DNA of 64,000 bases from Aquipseudomonas alcaligenes_A (lineage in GTDB: Bacteria; Pseudomonadota; Gammaproteobacteria; Pseudomonadales; Pseudomonadaceae), in NCBI GenBank assembly GCA_048595745.1, contig CP184361.1; one strand, given 5' to 3'. The position numbers and the translations under genes are program-made. The notes under the pieces were generated by a model. The model was not told where the DNA came from. It was given only the letters and a program-made list of their open reading frames with translations, and searched no databases. Shown one piece after another: positions 8,392-17,394 of the stretch (positions within the stretch are counted from its first letter, which is position 1; every line of letters starts with the position of its first letter).

Positions 8392-10245
8392 TCAGAAGCG
8401 CTCGATGTCAGCCTTGTCCTTGAGCTGCTCACGGTACGCCGCGAAATCCTGCTGACCGGCGCGCGAAGCGAGGAAGCGGCGATAGCTGGCCTTCTCCTCA
8501 GCGCTCAGCTCGGCCTTGGCCTGGCCGACACCGTCCAGGCGCAGCACCACGTAGTCACCATTGTTCAGCGTTACGCCGGCGAAGCTGGATTTGCCATCCT
8601 CCGGCTTGGCCATACGGAACAGCGCCTGCAGTACCTCGGGCTCGACACCCTCCTGGCTGCGGGTAGCGGCTTCCACGACCTTCCAGTCCTTGCCACTGGC
8701 ACCGCCATCACGCAGCTGCGCCAACAGCGCCTCGCCCTCGGCCTTGGCCGCTTCACTGGCCTTCTTGCGCGACAGGGTGTCACGAATACCGGCAGACACC
8801 TCCTCCAGTGGCAGCAAGGTCGGCTTCCTGTGCTCCTTCACCCGCAGCACCAGCGTGGTATCCGGGTCCAGCTCGATGGCACTGCTGTTGGCACCGTCTT
8901 CCAGTACTTCAGGACTGAAGGCCGCCTGCACGACTTGGCGATTGGCAGCCACACCCTCGCCACCCTCACGCCCGAAGGCGCCACTGGTTTGCACCTGCAG
9001 CCCCAGTTCCTGGGCTGGTTGCGCCAGATCGGAAGCTTCGAAACTGGCCTCTTCCAGTTCCTTGGCCGCTTCGACGAAGCGCTGCTCGACCTGCTGCGCC
9101 TTGACCTCACGCTCCAACTTGGCCTTCAGGCTGTCGAAGCTCGGCACCTCGGGCGCCTGCACGTCCAGCAGCTTGATCAGATGCCAACCGAAGGAGCTGC
9201 GCACGGGAGCGGAGACTTCATCTTTCTTCAGGGCATACAGCGACTTCTCGAACTCGGGGTCATACACGCCTGGGCCGGCAAAGCCCAGATCACCGCCGTT
9301 GCTGGCCGAACCCGGGTCCTGCGAGACCTCCTCGGCCAGCTTGGCGAAATCCTCGCCCTGCTTCAGGCGCTCGGCGACTTCCGCGAGCTTGGCCTTGGCC
9401 TGCTCATCACTGAGCTTGTCGTTCACTTCCAGCAGGATATGCGCGGCGCGGCGCTGCTCGGCCAGGTTGGCGATTTCCTTCTGATACAGCGCCTGCAGTT
9501 CCTCATCACTGGCCTCGGCCTGGGCAAAGAAGCTCTCCTTGCGCAGTTCGACGTACTCGACCACGACCTGCTCCGGACTCATGTACTGGTCCTTGTGCTC
9601 ATCGTAGTATGCCTTCAGCTCGTCATCGCTGACATCGACGGACTTGGTATCGATGTGAATGGTCTGGCTGGCGAAGTCTCGGGTCTGCCGGTCCAGTCGC
9701 ACGAAGTTTTCCAGCTCTTCGTCGGTGACGAAGTTGCTGGCAGCCAGGCTGGCCTGCAACTGGCTGACCAGAACGTCCTGCTTGAGGCGCTCACGGAACT
9801 CCATGCGCCCCATGCCCTGCTGCTGCAGGATCTGATCGAAGCGCGCCGCATTGAACTTGCCGTCGACCTGGAAGGCCGGGGTCTGCAGGATCAGCTGGTC
9901 CAGCGAGGCCTCGGAGAAGCCCATGCCGGCGTCCTTGGCGCCCTGCAGCAGCAACGTGCGGTCGACCAGCGCATCGAGAGAGGCCTGACGCAACAGCTTG
10001 TCGTCCAGCAGAGAGGCGTCGAAATCCTTGCCAAACTGCTGAATCAGCTGACGGCGCTGCATATCAACGGCAGCGTTGAGGCTGCTCAGCGTAATCGTCT
10101 CACCGTTGACTTCAGCCGCATTCTGGCTGTTGCTGGTGGACTGGATGATGGCATCGAAGCCGGTAAAGGCCATCAGCACGACGATCACGCCAATGATGGT
10201 TTTGGCGATCCAGCCCTGGGAGTTGTCCCTGATGTTCTGCAGCAT
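8392..10245 (-). CDS. ppiD: Periplasmic folding chaperone / peptidyl-prolyl isomerase PpiD
   Basis: Inner-membrane-anchored chaperone of 617 residues that helps proteins leaving the Sec translocon to fold. It has an N-terminal anchor (about 14-34, IAKTIIGVIVVLMAFTGFDAII), a SurA-like N-terminal chaperone region (about 40-220), a parvulin domain (about 265-360, with AAHILLEV, DPGSASNGGDLGF and SSFGWHLIKL), and a long C-terminal SurA-like part. The gene follows hupB, and lon-hupB-ppiD is the order seen in gammaproteobacteria generally. Its terminator lies immediately beyond the stop. Confidence 0.95.
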   Translation of the reverse strand: MLQNIRDNSQGWIAKTIIGVIVVLMAFTGFDAIIQSTSNSQNAAEVNGETITLSSLNAAVDMQRRQLIQQFGKDFDASLLDDKLLRQASLDALVDRTLLLQGAKDAGMGFSEASLDQLILQTPAFQVDGKFNAARFDQILQQQGMGRMEFRERLKQDVLVSQLQASLAASNFVTDEELENFVRLDRQTRDFASQTIHIDTKSVDVSDDELKAYYDEHKDQYMSPEQVVVEYVELRKESFFAQAEASDEELQALYQKEIANLAEQRRAAHILLEVNDKLSDEQAKAKLAEVAERLKQGEDFAKLAEEVSQDPGSASNGGDLGFAGPGVYDPEFEKSLYALKKDEVSAPVRSSFGWHLIKLLDVQAPEVPSFDSLKAKLEREVKAQQVEQRFVEAAKELEEASFEASDLAQPAQELGLQVQTSGAFGREGGEGVAANRQVVQAAFSPEVLEDGANSSAIELDPDTTLVLRVKEHRKPTLLPLEEVSAGIRDTLSRKKASEAAKAEGEALLAQLRDGGASGKDWKVVEAATRSQEGVEPEVLQALFRMAKPEDGKSSFAGVTLNNGDYVVLRLDGVGQAKAELSAEEKASYRRFLASRAGQQDFAAYREQLKDKADIERF

Positions 10246-10307
10246 GCTTCCCCCGAAACGCCTGCACTGAACAAACAGCCATGCAGCGTGGGTATTGAGG
10301 TCCGGAT

Positions 10308-10337
10308 AAAAGAAAGGCGCATCCGAGGATGCGCCTT
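10308..10337 (-). terminator. Terminator after hupB
   Basis: Stem AAGGCGCATCC / GGATGCGCCTT with a 2-base loop. On the minus strand it is followed by TTTCTTTTAT. It separates hupB from ppiD. Confidence 0.75.
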
Positions 10338-10417
10338 CTCATAACTGTTGGAGCGCTTTCGCTGCTCCTGCCGAATCGGGTGACCCCGGCTCGGCGAGGG
10401 CCAAGCCCGAGAGACGC

Positions 10418-10690
10418 TTAGTTGACGGCGTCTTTCAGAGCTTTGCCAGCTTTGAAGCCAGGGATCTTGGCAGCAGCGATCTTGATCGGCTTGCCAGTCT
10501 GCGGGTTGCGGCCGGTACGAGCGGCACGCTCTTTGACAGCGAAAGTACCGAAGCCAACCAGCACCACGGAATCACCAGCCTTCAGAGCGCCAGTGACGGA
10601 TTCGATCACTGCGTCCAGCGCGCGGCCGGCAACAGCTTTCGGGATATCAGCGGATGCGGCGATGGCATCAATCAGTTCCGACTTGTTCAC
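10418..10690 (-). CDS. hupB: DNA-binding protein HU-beta
   Basis: Histone-like nucleoid protein of 90 residues that bends and compacts DNA. The full HU fold is visible, beginning MNKSELIDAIAASADI. The DNA-contacting arm has the hallmark GRNPQTGKPIKI, with the intercalating Pro, preceded by GFGTFAVKERAARTG. It lies between lon and ppiD and has its own strong promoter (10785-10813), which explains the expected high expression. Confidence 0.97.
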   Translation of the reverse strand: MNKSELIDAIAASADIPKAVAGRALDAVIESVTGALKAGDSVVLVGFGTFAVKERAARTGRNPQTGKPIKIAAAKIPGFKAGKALKDAVN

Positions 10691-10784
10691 TCTTAAGTCC
10701 CCTTATTTCTGTTGAGTTTGTTTCTTAGTTGTTTGGTGTAAGCAAAGCGGGTGCTGAAAGGCCTGCCGACACATAGGAGCCGCT

Positions 10785-10813
10785 TTATAACAAGGGCTCG
10801 AAAATAGTGTCAA
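10785..10813 (-). promoter_or_regulatory. Sigma-70 promoter of hupB
   Basis: On the minus strand: perfect -35 TTGACA (10808-10813), 17-bp spacer, -10 TTATAA (10785-10790). It lies in the lon-hupB gap, about 95 bp upstream of the hupB ATG. Confidence 0.85.
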
Positions 10814-10826
10814 GGAAGCCTTCCGG

Positions 10827-13223
10827 CTAATGCGTGCTGATTCGCTCCTTGGAATCAGTCTCGCGCGAGTCATCCTTTGCAACCATCTCGGGAGCCGCAT
10901 CAGGCAAGGGCTCCGGAGCGTATTGCAGCGCAATTTGCAGGACCTCGTCAATCCATTTAACCGGCTTAATGGTCAGGTCCTGCTTAATATTTTCCGGAAT
11001 TTCCTTGAGGTCGCGGACATTCTCTTCCGGGATGATCACCGTCTTGATTCCGCCACGGTGAGCTGCCAGGAGTTTCTCCTTGAGACCACCGATGGCCAGC
11101 ACCTGACCACGCAGGGTGATCTCGCCGGTCATGGCGACATCGGCCCGCACCGGGATCTGTGTCAACGCGGAAACCAGAGCCGTGCACAGGCCGATACCAG
11201 CACTCGGACCATCCTTGGGCGTGGCACCTTCGGGCATGTGGATGTGTACGTCGCGCTTCTCGTGGAAGTCCGGCGCAATGCCCAGGCTCTTGGCGCGGCT
11301 GCGCACCACAGTCAGCGCAGCCGTCATGGATTCGGCCATCACGTCACCGAGCGAGCCGGTCTTGATCAACTGGCCCTTGCCCGGCACCACGGCAGTCTCG
11401 ATGGTCAGCAGCTCGCCGCCGACTTGAGTCCAGGCCAGGCCGGTGACCTGACCGATCTGGTCCTGCTGCTCGGCAAGGCCATAGCGATAACGGCGCACGC
11501 CCAGGTAATGCTCCAGCGACTCAGCGGTGACCAGCACCTTGATGCGCTTGTCCTTGGCGTGCTCCTTGACCACCTTGCGGCAGACCTTCGACACCTGCCG
11601 CTCCAGGCTGCGCACACCAGCCTCGCGAGTGTAATAGCGAATCATGTCGCGGATCGCCGCCTCCTCGAACTCCAGCTCGCCCTTCTTCAGGCCGTTGGCC
11701 TGCACCTGCTTGGGCGTCAGGTACTTGATGGCGATGTTGACCTTCTCGTCCTCGGTATAACCGGGCAGGCGGATGACCTCCATGCGGTCCAGCAGCGGGC
11801 CGGGGATGTTCATGGAGTTGGCGGTGCAGATGAACATCACGTCCGAGAGGTCGTAGTCGACTTCCAGGTAATGGTCGTTGAAGTTGTGGTTCTGCTCCGG
11901 ATCCAGCACCTCCAGCAGCGCCGAGGCGGGATCGCCACGCATGTCGCTGCCCATCTTGTCGATCTCGTCGAGCAGGAACAGCGGATTGCGCACGCCGACC
12001 TTGGTCAGCTTCTGGATCAGACGACCGGGCATCGAACCGATATAAGTCCGGCGATGACCGCGGATCTCGGCCTCGTCACGCACGCCACCCAGGGCCATGC
12101 GCACGAACTTGCGATTGGTCGCGCGGGCGATGGACTCGGCCAGCGAGGTCTTGCCCACGCCGGGCGGACCGACCAGGCAGAGCACCGGCCCCTTGAGCTT
12201 CTTCACCCGCTTCTGCACGGCGAGGTACTCGAGAATGCGCTCCTTCACCTCTTCCAGGCCGAAGTGGTCGGCCTCGAGGATATCCTCCGCCTTGGCCAGG
12301 TCCAGGCGCACCTTGCTCTCGGCCTTCCACGGCACGTTGGTCAGCCAGTCGATGTAGGAGCGCACCACGGTGGCCTCGGCCGACATCGGTGACATCTGCT
12401 TGAGCTTGTTCAGCTCGGCATTGGCCTTGGCGTGGGCTTCCTTGGTCAGGCCGGCGTTCTCGATGCGCTTCTTCAGCTCGTCGATCTCGTTGTGGCCTTC
12501 ATCGATGTCACCCAGCTCCTTCTGAATGGCCTTCATCTGCTCATTCAGGTAGTACTCGCGCTGGCTGCGCTCCATCTGCTTCTTGACCCGACCACGGATG
12601 CGTTTCTCGACCTGCAGCAGGTCGATCTCGGCATCCAGCAGGGCCAGCACATGCTCGACGCGCTCGGCCAGACTGGTGATCTCGAGGATCTCCTGTTTCT
12701 GCTCGATCTTCAGAACCATATGCGCAGCCATGGTGTCGACCAGGCGCGCCGGCTCGTCGATGCTGTTCAGCGAGGACAGCACCTCGGCCGGCACCTTCTT
12801 GCCCAGCTGTACGTACTGCTCGAACTGGCTGAGCAGACTGCGGGTGAAGACCTCGGACTCGCGCTCGGCGACTTCGCTCTCGTCGAGCAGCTGCACCTCG
12901 GCGCGGCAATGACCGTCGACCTCGATGAACTTCTCGATAGCACCGCGCTGCTCGCCCTCGACCAGTACCTTCACCGTGCCATCGGGCAGTTTCAGCAGCT
13001 GCAGCACAGTGGCCACGGTACCCATGCGGTACAGCGCATCCTCGCCCGGATCATCGTCTGCCGGGTTGCGCTGCGCCAGCAGAAGAATCTGCTTTTCGCC
13101 AGCCATGGCGGCTTCCAGAGCCTCGATGGACTTCTCGCGACCGACGAACAGCGGGATGACCATGTGCGGATAGACCACGACATCACGCAGCGGCAGGAGA
13201 GGCAATTCGATGGTTGTCTTCAT
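10827..13223 (-). CDS. lon: ATP-dependent protease Lon
   Basis: Cytoplasmic AAA+ protease of 798 residues that degrades misfolded and regulatory proteins. It has an N-terminal substrate-recognition domain (about 7-200), a central coiled coil, an AAA+ module with Walker A GPPGVGKTS and Walker B FLLDEIDK, and a C-terminal serine protease domain with catalytic Ser in KDGPSAGIGL and the partner Lys about 40 residues later. A heat-shock-type promoter is readable upstream (13281-13309). The clpX gene lies upstream on the same strand, after its own terminator. Confidence 0.98.
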   Translation of the reverse strand: MKTTIELPLLPLRDVVVYPHMVIPLFVGREKSIEALEAAMAGEKQILLLAQRNPADDDPGEDALYRMGTVATVLQLLKLPDGTVKVLVEGEQRGAIEKFIEVDGHCRAEVQLLDESEVAERESEVFTRSLLSQFEQYVQLGKKVPAEVLSSLNSIDEPARLVDTMAAHMVLKIEQKQEILEITSLAERVEHVLALLDAEIDLLQVEKRIRGRVKKQMERSQREYYLNEQMKAIQKELGDIDEGHNEIDELKKRIENAGLTKEAHAKANAELNKLKQMSPMSAEATVVRSYIDWLTNVPWKAESKVRLDLAKAEDILEADHFGLEEVKERILEYLAVQKRVKKLKGPVLCLVGPPGVGKTSLAESIARATNRKFVRMALGGVRDEAEIRGHRRTYIGSMPGRLIQKLTKVGVRNPLFLLDEIDKMGSDMRGDPASALLEVLDPEQNHNFNDHYLEVDYDLSDVMFICTANSMNIPGPLLDRMEVIRLPGYTEDEKVNIAIKYLTPKQVQANGLKKGELEFEEAAIRDMIRYYTREAGVRSLERQVSKVCRKVVKEHAKDKRIKVLVTAESLEHYLGVRRYRYGLAEQQDQIGQVTGLAWTQVGGELLTIETAVVPGKGQLIKTGSLGDVMAESMTAALTVVRSRAKSLGIAPDFHEKRDVHIHMPEGATPKDGPSAGIGLCTALVSALTQIPVRADVAMTGEITLRGQVLAIGGLKEKLLAAHRGGIKTVIIPEENVRDLKEIPENIKQDLTIKPVKWIDEVLQIALQYAPEPLPDAAPEMVAKDDSRETDSKERISTH

Positions 13224-13280
13224 GATTTCAGCTCTACGGCGGCCATTCGGCCGTAAACGGACGGGGTACCCTTGACCCTA

Positions 13281-13309
13281 AGATGGGGCCACCCCCGGGA
13301 AAAAACAAG
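13281..13309 (-). promoter_or_regulatory. Sigma-32 (heat-shock) promoter of lon
   Basis: On the minus strand: CTTGTTT (13303-13309), a 14-bp spacer, then CCCCATCT (13281-13288). The RpoH consensus is CTTGAAA - 11 to 16 bp - CCCCATNT, so the -10 matches fully and the -35 matches in its CTTG core. The ATG of lon is about 58 bp downstream. Confidence 0.82.
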
Positions 13310-13320
13310 CGAGAACGGCG

Positions 13321-13350
13321 CAAAAGCAAAGGGCCCCGCAGGGCCCTTTG
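13321..13350 (-). terminator. Terminator of clpX
   Basis: Stem CAAAGGGCCC / GGGCCCTTTG with a 4-base loop, followed on the minus strand by CTTTT. It lies between clpX and the lon promoter. Confidence 0.8.
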
Positions 13351-13364
13351 TTTCAGCGTTAGAC

Positions 13365-13385
13365 GTCAGACGTCAGACGTCTGGC
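13365..13385 (-). repeat. Three tandem 7-bp repeats at the clpX stop
   Basis: On the minus strand GACGTCT occurs three times in a row, beginning at the last codons of clpX. The stop codon TGA spans the junction between the first two copies (GAC GTC TGA). Confidence 0.75.
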
Positions 13386-14653
13386 GCGGCTTTGGCTTGC
13401 GGCTCACTGTTCTCGTAGATCAGCAGCGGCTTGGAGGAGCCCTCGATCACGCTCTCGTCGATCACCACCTTGCTGACATCGGACTGCGAAGGGATCTCAT
13501 ACATGGTGTCGAGCAGCACGCCCTCGAGGATCGAGCGCAGGCCACGGGCGCCGGTCTTCCGTTCCAGAGCCTTGTGCGCGACGGCCTTGAGTGCATCGGC
13601 ACGGAATTCCAAGTCCACCCCTTCCATCTCGAACAGCTTGGCATACTGCTTGGTCAGGGCGTTCTTCGGCTCAGTGAGGATCTGCATCAGCGCCGCTTCG
13701 TCCAGCTCGTCGAGGGTAGCGATGACCGGCAGACGGCCTACGAACTCCGGGATAAGACCGAACTTCACCAGATCGTCCGGCTCGACCTCACGCAGCGCCT
13801 CGCCAACCTTCTTGCCCAGATCCGGGCTGCGCACTTCGGCGTTGAAGCCGATGCCGCCCTTGGTGGAGCGGGCCTGGATGACCTTCTCCAGACCGGCGAA
13901 GGCGCCACCGCAGATGAACAGGATGTTGCGCGTATCGACCTGCAGGAACTCCTGCTGCGGATGCTTGCGGCCACCCTGCGGCGGAACCGAGGCGACGGTG
14001 CCCTCGATCAGCTTGAGCAGCGCCTGCTGCACGCCCTCGCCCGACACGTCGCGGGTGATGGACGGGTTGTCCGACTTGCGCGAGATTTTGTCGATCTCGT
14101 CGATGTAAACGATGCCCATCTGGGCTTTCTCGACATCGTAGTCGCACTTCTGCAGCAGCTTCTGGATGATGTTCTCGACGTCCTCACCCACGTAACCGGC
14201 TTCGGTCAGGGTGGTGGCGTCGGCGATGGTGAAAGGCACGTTGAGCAGGCGGGCCAGGGTCTCGGCCAGCAGGGTCTTGCCGGAGCCGGTCGGACCGATC
14301 AGCAGGATATTGCTCTTGCCCAGCTCGACGTCGTCTTTCTTGTCGCGCTGATTCAGACGCTTGTAGTGGTTGTACACGGCGACGGAGAGCACCTTCTTGG
14401 CGCGCTCCTGACCGATCACATACTGATCCAGAATGCCGCTGATTTCCTTGGGCGCAGGCAACTTGTGGGCGCTGCTTTCGGCCTGGGCTTCCTGCACCTC
14501 CTCGCGGATGATGTCGTTGCACAGGTCGACGCACTCGTCGCAGATAAAGACCGAGGGACCGGCGATCAGCTTGCGCACTTCGTGCTGGCTTTTGCCGCAG
14601 AAGGAGCAGTAGAGCAGCTTGCCGTTGTCCTCGCCGTTGCGGGTGTCAGTCAT
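13373..14653 (-). CDS. clpX: ATP-dependent Clp protease ATP-binding subunit ClpX
   Basis: AAA+ unfoldase of 426 residues that feeds substrates to ClpP. The N-terminal zinc-binding domain has four cysteines (LYCSFCGKS ... FICDECVDLC). Walker A is GPTGSGKT, Walker B is VYIDEIDKI, and the pore loop GYVGEDVE is present. The start at 14653 gives MTDTRNGEDNGKLLYCSFCG, the normal family start. The ATG at 14698 would add 15 residues with no family counterpart. It is downstream of clpP in the tig-clpP-clpX-lon order. Confidence 0.97.
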   Translation of the reverse strand: MTDTRNGEDNGKLLYCSFCGKSQHEVRKLIAGPSVFICDECVDLCNDIIREEVQEAQAESSAHKLPAPKEISGILDQYVIGQERAKKVLSVAVYNHYKRLNQRDKKDDVELGKSNILLIGPTGSGKTLLAETLARLLNVPFTIADATTLTEAGYVGEDVENIIQKLLQKCDYDVEKAQMGIVYIDEIDKISRKSDNPSITRDVSGEGVQQALLKLIEGTVASVPPQGGRKHPQQEFLQVDTRNILFICGGAFAGLEKVIQARSTKGGIGFNAEVRSPDLGKKVGEALREVEPDDLVKFGLIPEFVGRLPVIATLDELDEAALMQILTEPKNALTKQYAKLFEMEGVDLEFRADALKAVAHKALERKTGARGLRSILEGVLLDTMYEIPSQSDVSKVVIDESVIEGSSKPLLIYENSEPQAKAAPDV

Positions 14654-14761
14654 TAGATCGATCCAATACGGTAGGCATGAAACACAAGATGAAGGCAATT
14701 GCGGGCATTTTCAACCCTGCGGGACGGCCGGGCGAGCCCGGCCGCTGCGCTGAAGCGGGGA

Positions 14762-15397
14762 TCAGACAGGGCGTTTTTCCAGAACCTTGTCGATAAGGCG
14801 GTAGTTGACCGCCTCTTCAGCGCTCATGAAGTTGTCGCGATCGGTGTCCTTGGCGATGACGTCGATCGGCTGCTGGCAATGATCAGCCAGGATCTTGTTC
14901 AGGCGCTCGCGAATAGTGAGGATCTCGCGAGCGTGAATCTCGATATCCGAGGCCTGACCCTGGAAACCACCCAGCGGCTGGTGAATCATCATGCGCGAAT
15001 GCGGCAGGCAGTAGCGCTTGCCGGCGGCTCCGCCAGCCAGCAGCAACGCCCCCATGCTGCAGGCCTGGCCGATGCAGATGGTGGACACGTCGGGCTTAAT
15101 GAACTGCATGGTGTCGTAGATCGACATGCCGGCAGTCACCGAACCACCCGGGGAGTTGATGTACAGGTGAATGTCCTTGTCCGGGTTCTCGGCCTCGAGG
15201 AACAGCAGCTGAGCCACCACCAGGTTGGCCATGTAGTCCTCGACCGGGCCGACCAGGAAGATCACCCGCTCCTTCAACAGGCGCGAATAGATGTCGTAGG
15301 CACGCTCGCCACGAGCGGACTGCTCGATGACCATCGGCACGAGGCCGCCGGCGGCTTGGATGTCTGGCATGGTGTTCATGAAAGAGTTATGCGACAT
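14762..15397 (-). CDS. clpP: ATP-dependent Clp protease proteolytic subunit ClpP
   Basis: Serine peptidase of 211 residues that forms the double-heptamer chamber of ClpXP/ClpAP. The catalytic Ser is in QACSMGALLL, the His in MMIHQPLGG, and the Asp in the AKDTDRDNFM stretch. The start at 15397 gives MSHNSFMNTMPDIQAAGGLVPMV, agreeing with other pseudomonad ClpPs, and has GGGAGAG upstream. The in-frame ATG at 15424 adds nine unsupported residues. It lies between tig and clpX. Confidence 0.96.
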   Translation of the reverse strand: MSHNSFMNTMPDIQAAGGLVPMVIEQSARGERAYDIYSRLLKERVIFLVGPVEDYMANLVVAQLLFLEAENPDKDIHLYINSPGGSVTAGMSIYDTMQFIKPDVSTICIGQACSMGALLLAGGAAGKRYCLPHSRMMIHQPLGGFQGQASDIEIHAREILTIRERLNKILADHCQQPIDVIAKDTDRDNFMSAEEAVNYRLIDKVLEKRPV

Positions 15398-15437
15398 GTC
15401 TAGCGATCTCTCCCTAATAGTCATGTCTCTAAAGACG

Positions 15438-15465
15438 CATAAGCCAGCACGAAGGCTGGCTTATG
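15438..15465 (-). terminator. Hairpin terminator after tig
   Basis: Perfect 11-bp stem CATAAGCCAGC / GCTGGCTTATG with a 6-base loop, followed on the minus strand by CGTCTTTAG. The T-tract is weak, so read-through into clpP is possible. Confidence 0.6.
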
Positions 15466-15489
15466 GTTGTGCTCGAACGAGGCGAGGGA

Positions 15490-16800
15490 TCAGGCTGCTT
15501 GCGGGGCTTCCGCCGGCTTGACCGCTTCTTCGTAGGAGACCGCTTTATCGGTCACTTTGGCCTTCTGCAGAACAGTATCTACAACTTGTTCTTCCAGTAC
15601 AACCGAACGCACTTCGTTCAGCTGCTGGTCGTTCTTGTAGTACCAGGCCACGACCTGCTGCGGCTCCTGATAGGCGGAGGCCATTTCCTCGATCAGCTCG
15701 CGAACGCGGGCTTCGTCGGCCTTCAGCTCGCCCTGCTTGACCACTTCGGCAACGATCAGGCCCAGTACCACGCGGCGCTTGGCCTGCTCTTCGAACAGCT
15801 CGGCCGGCAGCTGGTCCGGCTTGATGTTGCCGCCGAACTGCTGAACAGCCTGCACGCGCAGACGGTTCACTTCGTTACCGATCAGGGCCTTCGGCACTTC
15901 AACCGGGTTGGCGGCCAGCAGACCTTCCATGACCTGGTTCTTTACCTTGGACTTGATGGCCTGGCGCAGCTCGCGCTCCATGTTCTTGCGCACTTCGGCA
16001 CGGAAGCCTTCCAGACCGCCTTCCTTGATGCCGAACAGAGCGAAGAAGTCGTCATTCAGCTCCGGCAGCTGCGGGGCGGAAACGCTGTTGACGGTCACGG
16101 TGAACTCGGCGGTCTTACCGGCCAGGTCCAGGTTCTGGTAATCAGCCGGGAAAGTCGGGTTGATCACGCGCTCTTCGCCCGCCTTGACGCCGACCAGAGC
16201 CTCTTCGAAGCCCGGGATCATGCGGCCGGAACCCAGCACCAGCGGGGTGCCCTTGGCGCTGCCGCCGGCGAACGCTTCGCCGTCGATCTTGCCGACGAAA
16301 TCGATGTTCAGCTGGTCACCATTTTCAGCGGCGCGCTCGACAGCCTCGAAGCGGGTGTTCTGCTTGCGCAGGATTTCCAGCATGTTGTCGAGGTCGGCGT
16401 CGGTGACGTCAGCCTGCAGGCGCTCGATGGCGATACCGTCGAAGCCGGCCAGCTTGATTTCCGGGAAGACTTCGAAGGTGGCGACGTACTCGAGATCCTT
16501 GCCCTTCTCGAACACTTTCGGCTCGACAGCCGGAGCGCCAGCCGGGTTCAGCTTCTGCTCGACGATGGCTTCGTAGAAGGTGGCCTGGATCAGGTCGCCC
16601 AGCGCTTCCTGACGGGCAGCGTCTTCATAACGCTGACGAATGACGTTCATCGGCACCTTGCCCGGGCGGAAGCCAGGCACCTTGGCGCGGCGGGCAGTCT
16701 GCTGCAGACGCTTGGTCACTTCGGTCTCGATGCGCTCGGCCGGCACGCCGATGGTCATGCGGCGCTCGAGAGCGGAGGTGCTTTCAACAGAAACTTGCAT
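15490..16800 (-). CDS. tig: Trigger factor
   Basis: Ribosome-associated chaperone and prolyl isomerase of 436 residues. The ribosome-binding tail signature GFRPGKVPM is present near residue 44-52, followed by the FKBP-type PPIase domain (about 160-245, with GDQLNIDFVGKIDGEAFAGG) and a long C-terminal chaperone arm. The start at 16800 gives MQVSVESTSALERRM, the conserved beginning, with an AGGAATA ribosome site. The upstream ATG at 16824 is not supported. It heads the tig-clpP-clpX group. Confidence 0.97.
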   Translation of the reverse strand: MQVSVESTSALERRMTIGVPAERIETEVTKRLQQTARRAKVPGFRPGKVPMNVIRQRYEDAARQEALGDLIQATFYEAIVEQKLNPAGAPAVEPKVFEKGKDLEYVATFEVFPEIKLAGFDGIAIERLQADVTDADLDNMLEILRKQNTRFEAVERAAENGDQLNIDFVGKIDGEAFAGGSAKGTPLVLGSGRMIPGFEEALVGVKAGEERVINPTFPADYQNLDLAGKTAEFTVTVNSVSAPQLPELNDDFFALFGIKEGGLEGFRAEVRKNMERELRQAIKSKVKNQVMEGLLAANPVEVPKALIGNEVNRLRVQAVQQFGGNIKPDQLPAELFEEQAKRRVVLGLIVAEVVKQGELKADEARVRELIEEMASAYQEPQQVVAWYYKNDQQLNEVRSVVLEEQVVDTVLQKAKVTDKAVSYEEAVKPAEAPQAA

Positions 16801-16942
16801 GGATATTCCTCGTTGCACAGACATAGGCCGGCGTTCCGACCCAGAATCGAAAGGCAGGCATTCTATTAGCTCGAATAGCAGAAGTCACCTGCGCAAAATG
16901 CGTGAGCGCAGCGAACCCTATAAGGAGGGATTACAAGGGAGA

Positions 16943-17027
16943 TGGTGCGGACGGAGAGACTCGAACTCTCACACCTTGCGGCGCCAGAACCTAAATCTGG
17001 TGTGTCTACCAATTTCACCACGTCCGC
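16943..17027 (-). tRNA. tRNA-Leu (anticodon UAG)
   Basis: 85-nt type II tRNA with encoded CCA. Acceptor GCGGACG pairs with CGTCCGC. The anticodon arm is CCAGA-TTTAGGT-TCTGG, with anticodon TAG, followed by a long variable arm and the T-loop GTTCGAGTC. It is last in a three-tRNA cluster transcribed on the minus strand. Confidence 0.96.
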
Positions 17028-17082
17028 GTGGTAACGCTTGAAACGAAAACGCCAGGCTTGGGGCCTGGCGCTTTCTCGAATA

Positions 17083-17158
17083 TGGGGTGGACGATGGGAA
17101 TCGAACCCACGACACCAGGAGCCACAATCCTGTGCTCTACCAACTGAGCTACGCCCAC
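17083..17158 (-). tRNA. tRNA-His (anticodon GUG)
   Basis: Acceptor GTGGGCG pairs with CGTCCAC. The discriminator is C followed by encoded CCA, the tRNA-His hallmark, and a G sits at the -1 position (17159). The anticodon arm is CAGGA-TTGTGGC-TCCTG. It is the middle gene of the cluster. Confidence 0.96.
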
Positions 17159-17190
17159 CATATTGCGTTGCTTGTGCCTGATTCGCCAAA

Positions 17191-17267
17191 TGGCGCACCC
17201 GGCAGGACTCGAACCTGCGACCATCCGCTTAGAAGGCGGATGCTCTATCCAGCTGAGCTACGGGCGC
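17191..17267 (-). tRNA. tRNA-Arg (anticodon UCU)
   Basis: 77 nt including CCA. Acceptor GCGCCCG pairs with CGGGTGC (one G-T pair). The anticodon arm is TCCGC-CTTCTAA-GCGGA, with anticodon TCT reading AGA/AGG codons. It is first gene of the cluster, about 100 bp downstream of the promoter at 17366-17394. Confidence 0.96.
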
Positions 17268-17365
17268 TTAATCATCTGCGTAACAGACTTCTAAGCTACA
17301 GCTCCAACCGCTTCCGGTCGTTGCCATCTCACCCAGCGGCTGGCTGTGCTCGACAAGCGGGGCGA

Positions 17366-17394
17366 ATCTTATAGAGGCGTTCTGCAAGCGTCAA
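17366..17394 (-). promoter_or_regulatory. Promoter of the tRNA-Arg/His/Leu cluster
   Basis: On the minus strand: -35 TTGACG (17389-17394), 17-bp spacer, -10 TAAGAT (17366-17371), then a GC-rich discriminator (TCGCCCCGC). Such discriminators are typical of stringently controlled stable-RNA promoters. The rest of the 17268-17527 gap shows nothing else clear. Confidence 0.75.

Noticed and set aside
8368..10344. Open frame of 658 codons on the plus strand opposite ppiD
   Set aside because: It runs antisense through a certain gene, is rich in Leu/Gly/Gln/His/Val as expected for a high-G+C shadow frame, and matches no family.
13365..13385. Short repeats near clpX as a CRISPR remnant
   Set aside because: Units are 7 bp, contiguous and without spacers; no cas genes occur in the window.
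16943..17267. tRNA cluster as attachment site of an integrated element
   Set aside because: No integrase gene, no repeated tRNA 3' end and no foreign-looking DNA next to it; folD follows directly.
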